Below, piece by piece: positions 6,970 through 14,126 of a DNA stretch of 22,966 bases; within the stretch, counting starts at the first letter, position 1, and each line of letters starts with the position of its first letter. Origin of the DNA: an uncultured Clostridium sp. (lineage in GTDB: Bacteria; Bacillota; Clostridia; Lachnospirales; Lachnospiraceae); contig USJW01000076.1 of the NCBI GenBank assembly GCA_900555045.1, positions 1-22,966 of the forward strand, given 5' to 3'. Position numbers and translations under genes: made by a program. The notes beneath the pieces were generated by a model. That model was given only the letters and a program-made list of their open reading frames with translations. It was not told where the DNA came from and did not search any database.

Positions 6970-7959
6970 CTAGTGCCAGGCCGGCGTGTCCGCTGCAGCG
7001 TCCAAAAGCCGCTTCATCTCCCCGTCCAGGCGAAGAAGGCTGATGGAAAAGCCCTGCATCTCCAGGGAAGTCATGTACTCGCCCACAAAGGTCCGGTACA
7101 CCCGAATCCCCCGCTCCGCCAGCACGTCGGCCACATGGTTGTTGATAATATAGAGCTCCATCAGGGGCGTTGCGCCCGCGCCGTTCACCATCACGGCCAC
7201 CTCGCTGCCGCTGTAGTCGATGTCCGCCAGGATCTGCTCCAGCAAGAGGTCGACCACCTCGTCCGCCGGGCGCATGGGCTCCCTGTGGGTTCCCGGCTCG
7301 CCGTGGATGCCGATTCCCACCTCCATCTCCCCCTCGTCCAGGGTGAATCCCGGCGTTCCGGCCGCCGGCACCGTGCAGGGGGCGATGGCCGCTCCCATGG
7401 TGCGCACGTTGTCGATCACCCGCTGGGCCATGGCCTGCACCTGCTCTAAGGAGGCGCCCTCCTCGGCCAGGGCCCCGGCGATCTTGTGCACGAAGACCGT
7501 GCCGGCCACGCCGCGCCGCCCGATGGTGTAGAGACTGTCCTTCACGGCCACGTCGTCGTTGGTGACCACCTGGGCCACCTTGATGCCGTCCATGTCCTCG
7601 GCCATCTCCGCCGCCATCTCAAAATTCATCACGTCGCCGGTGTAGTTTTTCACCACCAAAAGCACGCCCGCGTCCGTAGCCACCGCCTTTATGGCCTCGT
7701 AAATCTGGTCCGGCGTGGGGGAGGTGAACACCGCACCCGCCACCGCCGCGTCCAGCATGCCCTGTCCAACATAGCCGCCGTGGGCCGGCTCATGGCCGCT
7801 CCCACCGCCGCTCACAAGGGCCACCTTGCCCTCCTTCTTCTGTGCCCGGACCACCACGTTTCCGCAGTCCAGCTTTCTCAAATGGCGCGGATGTGCTTTG
7901 ACCATCCCCTGAATCATCTGGTCCTCCACCTTGGAGGGATCATTGATCAATTTTTTCAT
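6970..7959 (-). CDS. dhaK: Dihydroxyacetone kinase subunit DhaK (substrate-binding)
   Basis: 329 residues. His219 in GIGIHGEPG is the residue that binds dihydroxyacetone covalently as a hemiaminal. His56 in GGGSGHEPAH and Asp109 in NYTGDVMNF are the partner catalytic residues, at the same numbers as I recall for E. coli. With DhaL and DhaM it converts dihydroxyacetone to dihydroxyacetone phosphate at the expense of phosphoenolpyruvate. A GGGGG-rich site lies upstream of the ATG at 7957-7959. It sits 18 bases after glpK. All key residues are present, so an active enzyme is expected. It is not the DhaK-like DhaQ co-activator, which lacks the full site. Confidence 0.95.
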   Translation of the reverse strand: MKKLINDPSKVEDQMIQGMVKAHPRHLRKLDCGNVVVRAQKKEGKVALVSGGGSGHEPAHGGYVGQGMLDAAVAGAVFTSPTPDQIYEAIKAVATDAGVLLVVKNYTGDVMNFEMAAEMAEDMDGIKVAQVVTNDDVAVKDSLYTIGRRGVAGTVFVHKIAGALAEEGASLEQVQAMAQRVIDNVRTMGAAIAPCTVPAAGTPGFTLDEGEMEVGIGIHGEPGTHREPMRPADEVVDLLLEQILADIDYSGSEVAVMVNGAGATPLMELYIINNHVADVLAERGIRVYRTFVGEYMTSLEMQGFSISLLRLDGEMKRLLDAAADTPAWH

Positions 7960-7977
7960 TCCCGCTTGCCCCCTTCT

Positions 7978-9474
7978 CTATTCTTCCTTCGCCCAGCCGT
8001 AGGCGCATTTCACCGCCCGGTTCCAGCCGAGGAGCCGTTTATCCCGCTCCTGTTTTGTGATCTCCGGCGTAAAGGTCCGGTCGATGGCCCAGTTCTTGAT
8101 CACGTCCGCCTTGTCCGCCCAGTAGCCCACCGCCAGGCCGGCCAGGTAGGCGGCGCCCATGGCCGTGGTCTCCACACACTTGGGTCGGTTCACCGGCGCA
8201 CCGATGATGTCCGCCTGGGTCTGCATCAGATAGTTGTTGGCGCTGGCGCCGCCGTCCACCTTTAAGGCCGCAAGCTCGATCCCGGAGTCCGCCTTCATGG
8301 CCGTCAGCACGTCGGCCGTCTGGTAGCACAGGGAGTCCAGGGTGGCGCGGATGATGTGGTACTTGTTGACGCCGCGGGTCAGCCCCACGATGGCCCCCCT
8401 GGCGTACTGGTCCCAGTGGGGCGCGCCAAGGCCGGTGAACGCGGGCACCACATAGCAGCCCGCCGTGTCCTTCACCTTTTTTGCCATGTACTCGGAGTCC
8501 GGCGCGGACTCGATCAGCTTTAGCTCGTCCCGCAGCCACTGGATGGCCGCCCCCGCAACGAAGATAGAGCCCTCCAAAGCATAGTTCACCTTTCCGTCCA
8601 GCCCCCAGGCGATGGTGGTCACCAGGCCGTTTTTCGAGTAAACCGGCTGCTCGCCCGTGTTCATCAGCAGGAAACAGCCGGTCCCGTATGTATTCTTGGC
8701 CTCCCCCGGTTCAAAGCAGGTCTGGCCGAACAGGGCCGCCTGCTGGTCCCCTGCGGCCCCGCCGATGGGGATGGTACCGCCGAAGAACTGCGGGTCCGTC
8801 TCGCCGTACACGAAGCTGCTTGGCTTCACCTGGGGGAGCATACACCTGGGGATGTCAAGCTCCCTAAGAATCTCGTCGTCCCACTCCAGGGTGTTGATGT
8901 TGAACAGCATGGTGCGGGAGGCGTTGGAGTAGTCGGTCACATGGACCCGGCCCTTGGTCAGCTTCCAGATCAGCCAGGTCTCCACGGTTCCAAATAGCAG
9001 CTCCCCGCGCTCTGCCCGCTCCCTGGCTCCCTCCACATGGTCCAGGATCCATTTGAGCTTTGTCCCCGAAAAGTAGGCGTCGATCACCAGGCCCGTCTTG
9101 GCCCGAAACTGATCCACCAGCCCCTTCTCCTTGAGGGAGTCGCAGTAGGCGGAGGTGCGGCGGCACTGCCAGACAATGGCCCGGTACACCGGTTCCCCCG
9201 TGTTCTTATCCCACACAATGGTGGTCTCCCGCTGGTTGGTGATCCCGATGGCGGCGATGTCGTCCGCCGACGCCCCCACCTTGGACATGGCCTCCACCGC
9301 CACGCCCAGCTGGGTGGACCAGATTTCATTGGCGTCGTGCTCCACCCACCCTGGTTTTGGAAAATATTGGTTAAACTCCTTCTGGGCCACACTGCACGTG
9401 TTGCCCTGCTCGTCAAACAGAATGCACCGGTTGCTGGTCGTCCCCGCGTCCAATGCCATCACAAATTTTGCCAT
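7978..9474 (-). CDS. glpK: Glycerol kinase
   Basis: 498 residues, normal length for the FGGY-family glycerol kinase. The N-terminal ALDAGTTSNRCILFD phosphate-binding loop (about 7-21), the ITNQRET motif (about 78-84), GAAGDQQAALFGQ (about 239-251) and the GLGAPHWDQYARGAI region are all diagnostic. It phosphorylates glycerol with ATP to glycerol-3-phosphate in the cytoplasm. The ATG at 9472-9474 follows AGGAGGAGG at good spacing; an upstream extension of eight codons has no support. At the position where many Gram-positive enzymes carry the HPr-phosphorylated histidine (HFYG context) this protein has Gln229 (QFFGG). It is co-transcribed with glpP upstream and dhaK downstream; no glpF or glpD is in the window. 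Confidence 0.97.
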   Translation of the reverse strand: MAKFVMALDAGTTSNRCILFDEQGNTCSVAQKEFNQYFPKPGWVEHDANEIWSTQLGVAVEAMSKVGASADDIAAIGITNQRETTIVWDKNTGEPVYRAIVWQCRRTSAYCDSLKEKGLVDQFRAKTGLVIDAYFSGTKLKWILDHVEGARERAERGELLFGTVETWLIWKLTKGRVHVTDYSNASRTMLFNINTLEWDDEILRELDIPRCMLPQVKPSSFVYGETDPQFFGGTIPIGGAAGDQQAALFGQTCFEPGEAKNTYGTGCFLLMNTGEQPVYSKNGLVTTIAWGLDGKVNYALEGSIFVAGAAIQWLRDELKLIESAPDSEYMAKKVKDTAGCYVVPAFTGLGAPHWDQYARGAIVGLTRGVNKYHIIRATLDSLCYQTADVLTAMKADSGIELAALKVDGGASANNYLMQTQADIIGAPVNRPKCVETTAMGAAYLAGLAVGYWADKADVIKNWAIDRTFTPEITKQERDKRLLGWNRAVKCAYGWAKEE

Positions 9475-9507
9475 AGTCCTCCTCCTATATCCGCTCAATT
9501 TCCCTGT

Positions 9508-10077
9508 CTACATCAGCCAGACCTTCCGGTTGGTGGTGGACACGGAGACTGCCCCCGCGTCCAGCGCCGCCATCACGTCCTCCTTGTCCGAGATTAAGCC
9601 GCTGGCGATCACCGGCACCTGCACCATGCCGCAGATTTTTTTTATCACCTTTGGCATGACCCCGGGCAGAATCTCGATCACATCGGGCTTCGCCGCGGCG
9701 ATCTGCCGGCCGATGTTCTCGATCGCCAGGGAGTCCAGGATGAACATCCGAAGGGTGGTGAACAGCCCCAACTCCCTGGCCCGCTTCACAAGGGTCGGCT
9801 TGGTGGAGATGATCCCGTCCGCGTCGGTGTTGGACTTAATGAAATCCACCGCCACCTCCTTGCCGCTTAGGCCCGCGATCAGGTCCACATGGACCATGGC
9901 CAGCTTCCCGGCCGCCTTGACGGTCCGCACGATCTCCGGGATGCTCAAAATGTCGCCGTAGAGGATGAACACCACCCGGATCTCCTCCCGGCCGCAGCAG
10001 GCAGAAAGCCCCTCCCCGTCCTTCACCGCAGCCACCACCGGGCTGTCCTCCAAAAGGTCAAAAAATTTCCGGTCCAC
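9508..10077 (-). CDS. glpP: Glycerol-3-phosphate-responsive antiterminator GlpP
   Basis: 189 residues, the usual GlpP length. Recognisable family segments are SPVVAAVKD (12-20), VVFILYGDI (about 35-43), VHVDLIAGLSGKEVAVDFI, GIISTKPTLVKRA, IEILPGVMPKVIKKI and ASGLISDKEDV. In Bacillus, GlpP with glycerol-3-phosphate binds leader RNA and prevents termination ahead of glp genes. The start is GTG at 10075-10077, nine bases from a GGGGGAGG site; no ATG precedes the homologous region. It lies 18 bases after the MBL gene and 33 bases before glpK. No terminator-containing leader is visible within this operon, so its target may be elsewhere. Confidence 0.93.
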   Translation of the reverse strand: MDRKFFDLLEDSPVVAAVKDGEGLSACCGREEIRVVFILYGDILSIPEIVRTVKAAGKLAMVHVDLIAGLSGKEVAVDFIKSNTDADGIISTKPTLVKRARELGLFTTLRMFILDSLAIENIGRQIAAAKPDVIEILPGVMPKVIKKICGMVQVPVIASGLISDKEDVMAALDAGAVSVSTTNRKVWLM

Positions 10078-10095
10078 GTCTATTGTCCTCCCCCG

Positions 10096-10689
10096 TCATG
10101 AAAGCTCGATGGCCTGTCCCGGCTCAAGGATCAGGCGCCCGTCGGCCTCAAAGGCCTCCGCCTTTTTCCGGTCGAACAGCTCGCCCGGCTTCATGTGGAC
10201 GGGGATGGTGTGGCGGGCGCCGATGAGCTTCGCGCAGGCGGAGGCCTCCGCCTCGTCCATGTTGTAGACCCCGTCGATGGGGAGAAGCGCGTAGTCGATG
10301 TGCTCGGCGGCCAGCTTTTCCATGAAATCCGTGGTGGAGGTGTCCCCGGCGGCGTAGATCAGCTTGTGGTCCACGCCGATTAAGTAGCCCACGCAGGCAT
10401 CCCGGTCGTGGTTCTTATTGTAGGCGGGCACCGCGTGGACCGAGATGTCCCCCAGCCTGCGCGTCTGGTACCGCCCCTCCTCCAGCATTCCGGAGGCGCG
10501 CAGCACGTGGCCGCCCTCCTTCACGCGGACTAGATTTAAGGCGTTGTGGTCGCGGTGCTCGTGGGTCACCAGAACTAAGTCCGCCTCCTCGTTATATCCC
10601 TCACCGGCGAACGGATCCACGTAGACCACGGTTCCCTTCTCCGAGGTAATCCGGTAGCTTCCATGCCCCTGATACAGCAATTTGGCCAT
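10096..10689 (-). CDS. MBL-fold metallo-hydrolase (UPF0173/UlaG-like), function unknown
   Basis: 197 residues. The metallo-beta-lactamase zinc motif HxHxDH appears as THEHRDHN (His43, His45, Asp47, His48), preceded by a VYVDPF strand. AAGDTST and a C-terminal PVHMKPGE segment give further ligands. The short single-domain form resembles the beta-lactamase superfamily 3 group that includes UPF0173 proteins and, distantly, the lactonase UlaG. The substrate is unknown. It is the first gene of the glycerol/dihydroxyacetone operon, so hydrolysis of a related phosphate ester or lactone is conceivable but is inference. The ATG at 10687-10689 has AAAGGGG about seven bases upstream, with a second G-rich tract before it. 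Confidence 0.8.
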   Translation of the reverse strand: MAKLLYQGHGSYRITSEKGTVVYVDPFAGEGYNEEADLVLVTHEHRDHNALNLVRVKEGGHVLRASGMLEEGRYQTRRLGDISVHAVPAYNKNHDRDACVGYLIGVDHKLIYAAGDTSTTDFMEKLAAEHIDYALLPIDGVYNMDEAEASACAKLIGARHTIPVHMKPGELFDRKKAEAFEADGRLILEPGQAIELS

Positions 10690-10733
10690 TGTAATTCCCC
10701 TTTCTCCTCCTGCGGTTCAAAAATGCTCCTTCT

Positions 10734-10762
10734 ATTATACAATGGTCCACCGTATTTTTCCA
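10734..10762 (-). promoter_or_regulatory. Promoter of the glycerol/dihydroxyacetone operon
   Basis: On the minus strand: -35 TGGAAA (complement of 10757-10762, four of six), a 17-base spacer and a perfect -10 TATAAT (complement of 10734-10739). The leader to the first start codon is about 40 bases and shows no terminator hairpin. Confidence 0.6.
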
Positions 10763-10804
10763 GACTATTAGAGCTTATTTCTCCTGCTGACAGACAACAC
10801 CGCC

Positions 10805-11266
10805 TCAGCCGATGCCCATGCGCGCCAAAAGCTGCTCCAGATTGTTGACCGTCTCCCGGTTCATGAAGTGCTCAATCTTCTCAACCTGCTCCAGCTCATC
10901 CTCCGTGCCGTTGACCGCGCAGAAAAAGCGGTGCAGGACCTGGTGGCGGTGCAGCAGATACTCCCCCTCCTCCACCCCCTTCTCCGTGACCATGACCGCC
11001 CCATACTTGCGAAAATCGATGTAGCCCAGCTTCTTTAGGTTTCCCAGCATCTTGGAGGCGGAGGACGGCCGCACGTGCAGGCTGGAGGCCAGCACATTCA
11101 CCCGGACCGGCACCCCCTCCGCCCGCAGCCTGCAGATCATCTCCAGGTAATCCTCCATGGACGAGGTCAGCCCCTCGGCCCCCGCCCGCTGGTACTCCTT
11201 CATCGTGTAAAAGCCGCCCATGTCATGCCCCGCTTCCGCGGACATATTTTCGTCCGAATCTGTCAC
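10805..11266 (-). CDS. DtxR/MntR-family metal-dependent transcription regulator
   Basis: 153 residues. The N-terminal winged helix (about 37-95, with SMEDYLEMI and RPSSASKMLGNLKKLGYI) is followed by a short dimerisation and metal domain. There is no C-terminal SH3 domain, as in MntR. Asp39, Glu42, His108, Glu129, Glu132 and His133 match the six manganese ligands of B. subtilis MntR (Asp8, Glu11, His77, Glu99, Glu102, His103); DtxR-type iron sensors carry Cys at the Glu129 position. It has about 30 extra N-terminal residues of unknown role. The start is GTG at 11264-11266 behind a GGAGGT; a TTG one codon earlier is equally near, and Met22 is a shorter alternative. It is divergent from feoAB, so control of iron uptake is inferred. 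Confidence 0.85.
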   Translation of the reverse strand: MTDSDENMSAEAGHDMGGFYTMKEYQRAGAEGLTSSMEDYLEMICRLRAEGVPVRVNVLASSLHVRPSSASKMLGNLKKLGYIDFRKYGAVMVTEKGVEEGEYLLHRHQVLHRFFCAVNGTEDELEQVEKIEHFMNRETVNNLEQLLARMGIG

Positions 11267-11295
11267 CAATGTCTACCTCCGGCAATACAATATCA

Positions 11296-11321
11296 TTAGG
11301 AAAAATGTTTCCCTATCCTAA
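11296..11321. promoter_or_regulatory. Nested inverted repeats, candidate metalloregulator operator
   Basis: The outer repeat TTAGGA (11296-11301) and TCCTAA (11316-11321) is a perfect six-base inverted repeat. Inside it GGAAA (11299-11303) and TTTCC (11308-11312) form a second. The site is central in the gap of about 80 bases between the divergent regulator and feoA. On the minus strand it falls between a weak -35 (TAGGGA) and -10 (TATTGT) for the regulator gene, so binding could also give autoregulation. TTAGG/CCTAA half-sites resemble known DtxR-family boxes. Confidence 0.55.
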
Positions 11322-11344
11322 ATCTATTTTGAGGTGACATGATT

Positions 11345-11578
11345 ATGAGTAAAATCCATAGTTTGAACGATATAAAGCCAGGAGATAAAGTGAAAGTGAA
11401 GGAGTTAGCCTCCACCGGCAGCATCCGCAGAAGGCTCTTAGACATTGGTCTGGTGGAGGACACCGAGGTGGAGTGCCTGGGCAGAAGCCCGGCCGGGGAT
11501 CCATGCGCCTACCTGATCCGGGGCGCGGTGATCGCCATCCGCTCCGAGGACTGCCGGGATATCCTGGTGTACGCTTAA
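11345..11578 (+). CDS. feoA: Ferrous iron transport protein A, FeoA
   Basis: 77 residues forming one SH3-like FeoA domain, seen in DIKPGDKVKVKEL, the GSIRRRLLDIGLVEDTEVE core (typical R-R-L-DIG-GL pattern) and RGAVIAIR near the end. FeoA is a small cytoplasmic partner needed for FeoB-mediated ferrous iron uptake. The start is uncertain between ATG at 11339 (GAGG only four bases away) and ATG at 11345 (ten bases away); the latter is listed. It is the first gene of the feoAB operon, 37 bases before feoB, and divergent from the metalloregulator. Confidence 0.92.
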   Translation: MSKIHSLNDIKPGDKVKVKELASTGSIRRRLLDIGLVEDTEVECLGRSPAGDPCAYLIRGAVIAIRSEDCRDILVYA

Positions 11579-11615
11579 TACGCTAAATTTTATTAAGAAA
11601 AAGGAGTTTATAGAT

Positions 11616-13961
11616 ATGGGGCTGACCAACACCTCGGTCGGAATGGGCGCTGTCGATTCCGGCCTGGAAATTCGAAAACAGACGCCAGACGATAAAGTGG
11701 TGGCCATCGCAGGCAATCCCAATGTGGGAAAGAGCACACTGTTCAACAATCTTACGGGAATGAACCAGCACACGGGAAATTGGCCGGGAAAAACCGTCTC
11801 CAACGCCCAGGGCTGGTGCCGCACGAGGAGCCACGGCTACGTGCTGGTGGACATTCCCGGAACCTACTCCCTGATGGCTCACTCCGCGGAGGAGGAGGTC
11901 GCAAGAAACTTCATCTGCTTCGGCGGAAGCGACGCCGTGGTGGTGGTGTGCGACGCCACCTGCCTGGAGCGCAACCTAAACCTGGTGCTCCAGACCATGG
12001 AGATCTCGGACCGTGTTCTGGTCTGCGTGAACCTGTTAGACGAGGCGAAGCGCAAGCACATCTCCATCGACCTTACTGCCCTCTCCCGGGAGCTCGGCGT
12101 CCCGGTGGCCGGGACGGTGGCCCGCAAAAAGCGCACGCTGGACCAGCTGATGGAGAAGCTTGATCAGCTGGTGGAGATGGCGCCGGGAGAAAAGACAAAC
12201 TCCGCGTTTCAGGTGCAGTATGAACCGGCGGTGGAGGCGGCCATCGCCTTGGTGGAACCGGCGGTGCGCAGGGTGCTAAGCGAGGGAAGGCTGGGAGAAG
12301 CGGCATGCGAAAGCGACATTCCCGATGAATTGCAGAAGGATGAGGACTGCGCAGACGTAGCTTTGTGCGGGCACTGCGCACATTGTCTGGCTTGCGGAGG
12401 GAGCGGAGGCTGCCCTGCCTCGACTCCCTGTGGGGAGAGATTTGGGAGGGGGGGAAGCGGCCCCCGCCCCGCCCCCACCGTCACCCCCCGCTGGCTCTCG
12501 TTAAAGCTTTTGGATTTCGACCAGTCTCTGATGCGCGAGCTAAAGGGCTACCTGGGGTTCGACATTCTGGAGGACGCGGCGGTGGCCGACAGTCTGGAGC
12601 GGGCGCGCCAGTATCTGGCGGAGAGCGGCATTGAACCGGAGCAGCTGAAGGACCGGATTGTGTCCGGGCTCGTGAAGGCGGCGGAGGCGGTCAGCAAAAA
12701 GGCCGTCCACTTCCAGAAGGAGGGCTACAACGACGGGGACCGGCGGCTGGATAAAATTCTCACCAGCAAGTGGGCCGGCTACCCGATCATGCTGGCGCTG
12801 TTAGCCGTAGTGTTCTGGATCACGATCACCGGCGCCAACTACCCTTCAGCCCTGCTGTCCGACCTGCTGTTTAAGGTCCAGGATTTGCTTCTCGACGGCT
12901 TTCACTGGATCGGGGCCCCGGAATGGCTCACCGGCATGCTGGTGCTGGGGATCTACCGGGTTCTGGCCTGGGTGGTGTCGGTGATGCTGCCGCCCATGGC
13001 GATCTTCTTCCCGCTGTTCACCCTGCTCGAGGACTCGGGCTACCTGCCGCGCATCGCCTACAACCTGGATAAACCCTTCAAGTGCTGCCGGGCCTGCGGA
13101 AAACAGGCGTTAACCATGTGCATGGGCTTCGGCTGCAACGCCGCGGGCATCGTGGGCTGCCGGATCATCGACTCCCCCAGGGAGCGGCTGATCGCCATGG
13201 TCACCAACAACTTTGTGCCCTGCAACGGGCGCTTTCCCACCCTGATCGCCATCATCTCCATGTTCTTCGTGGGCGTGTCCGGCGGCGTGGGGAACTCCCT
13301 CGTCTCCTCCCTGCTGCTTACGCTTCTGATCCTGCTCGGCATATTTATGACCTTCGCGGTGTCGAGGGCCCTGTCCATGACCGTGCTTAAAGGGGTTCCC
13401 TCCTCCTTCACCCTGGAGCTGCCCCCCTACCGGCGGCCGCAGATCGGCAAGGTGATCGTGCGCTCCATCTTTGACCGCACCCTCTTTGTGCTGGGGCGCG
13501 CCGTGGCGGTGGCGGCGCCTGCCGGGCTTCTGATCTGGATTCTGGCCAACGTACACGCCGGGGATTTAAGCCTGCTGGCCCACTGCGCGGCCTTTCTCGA
13601 CCCCTTCGCAAGGCTCATGGGCCTCGACGGCGTGATTCTCATGGCCTTCATCCTGGGACTCCCGGCCAATGAGATCGTGATCCCCATCATCATCATGGCC
13701 TACATGGCCCAGGGCAGCATCCTGGAGTTTGACAGCCTGGCGCAATTAAAGGAGCTGCTGGTGGCCAACGGCTGGACCTGGATCACGGCGATCTGCACCA
13801 TGCTCTTCTCGCTGATGCACTGGCCCTGCTCCACCACCCTCATCACCATCCACCGGGAGACCGGCGGCTGGAAATGGGTCTTCGCTTCCTTCCTGATTCC
13901 CACCCTGTGCGGGTTTGTGCTGTGCACGCTCTTCGCAGGCGTGGCCCGTCTCTTCCTATAA
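11616..13961 (+). CDS. feoB: Ferrous iron transporter FeoB with cysteine-rich cytosolic insertion
   Basis: 781 residues. The N-terminal G domain has G1 GNPNVGKST (33-41), Thr60 as the switch I residue, G3 DIPG (79-82) and G4 NLLD (139-142). A helical spacer follows to about residue 225. Residues about 226-290 are a low-complexity, cysteine-rich stretch with Cys231, 245, 251, 254, 257, 260, 266 and 272, the middle four spaced CxxCxxCxxC, ending in a Gly/Pro-rich tail. The membrane domain starts near 388 and has the clostridial FGCNAAGI and NNFVPCNGRFPTL gate motifs. The protein imports Fe2+ across the cytoplasmic membrane. The ATG at 11616 follows AAGGAG. The insertion is not part of the FeoB core as I know it. 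No feoC follows the gene. Confidence 0.95.
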   Translation: MGLTNTSVGMGAVDSGLEIRKQTPDDKVVAIAGNPNVGKSTLFNNLTGMNQHTGNWPGKTVSNAQGWCRTRSHGYVLVDIPGTYSLMAHSAEEEVARNFICFGGSDAVVVVCDATCLERNLNLVLQTMEISDRVLVCVNLLDEAKRKHISIDLTALSRELGVPVAGTVARKKRTLDQLMEKLDQLVEMAPGEKTNSAFQVQYEPAVEAAIALVEPAVRRVLSEGRLGEAACESDIPDELQKDEDCADVALCGHCAHCLACGGSGGCPASTPCGERFGRGGSGPRPAPTVTPRWLSLKLLDFDQSLMRELKGYLGFDILEDAAVADSLERARQYLAESGIEPEQLKDRIVSGLVKAAEAVSKKAVHFQKEGYNDGDRRLDKILTSKWAGYPIMLALLAVVFWITITGANYPSALLSDLLFKVQDLLLDGFHWIGAPEWLTGMLVLGIYRVLAWVVSVMLPPMAIFFPLFTLLEDSGYLPRIAYNLDKPFKCCRACGKQALTMCMGFGCNAAGIVGCRIIDSPRERLIAMVTNNFVPCNGRFPTLIAIISMFFVGVSGGVGNSLVSSLLLTLLILLGIFMTFAVSRALSMTVLKGVPSSFTLELPPYRRPQIGKVIVRSIFDRTLFVLGRAVAVAAPAGLLIWILANVHAGDLSLLAHCAAFLDPFARLMGLDGVILMAFILGLPANEIVIPIIIMAYMAQGSILEFDSLAQLKELLVANGWTWITAICTMLFSLMHWPCSTTLITIHRETGGWKWVFASFLIPTLCGFVLCTLFAGVARLFL

Positions 13962-13985
13962 TATATGGGTATATTCTCCATATTT

Positions 13986-14018
13986 GCGGCCGTGATCCAT
14001 GCATCCGGCCGCTTTTTT
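13986..14018 (+). terminator. Terminator of feoAB
   Basis: A perfect seven-base stem, GCGGCCG (13986-13992) with CGGCCGC (14006-14012), has a 13-base loop and is followed at once by TTTTTT. It lies 24 bases past the feoB stop. Confidence 0.9.
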
Positions 14019-14060
14019 CCGTCCGCGCTCAAATTTCCCCCTTCCCGGGCGATTTATCCA

Positions 14061-14089
14061 TTGTAAGAATTTCCAAAAAGAGGTAAGAT
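14061..14089 (+). promoter_or_regulatory. Candidate promoter of the diguanylate cyclase gene
   Basis: TTGTAA (14061-14066), a 17-base spacer and TAAGAT (14084-14089), each four of six matches to consensus, lie in a locally AT-rich stretch 37 bases before the start codon. A GATAAT overlaps the -10 at longer spacing. Confidence 0.4.
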
Positions 14090-14126
14090 AATAGATAACA
14101 GTTATGCGTTTCTGGAAGGATTACAA

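Noticed and set aside
10740..10804. A terminator after the metalloregulator gene
   Set aside because: No stable hairpin with a minus-strand T-run was found, so read-through into the glycerol operon is possible but not shown.
12425..12495. Possible paired frameshifts in the G- and C-run-rich part of feoB creating the odd insertion
   Set aside because: The frame is open throughout, the downstream membrane domain is in frame, and the cysteine spacing lies before most of the homopolymer runs. Read-level checking would still be worthwhile for the Gly/Pro tail.
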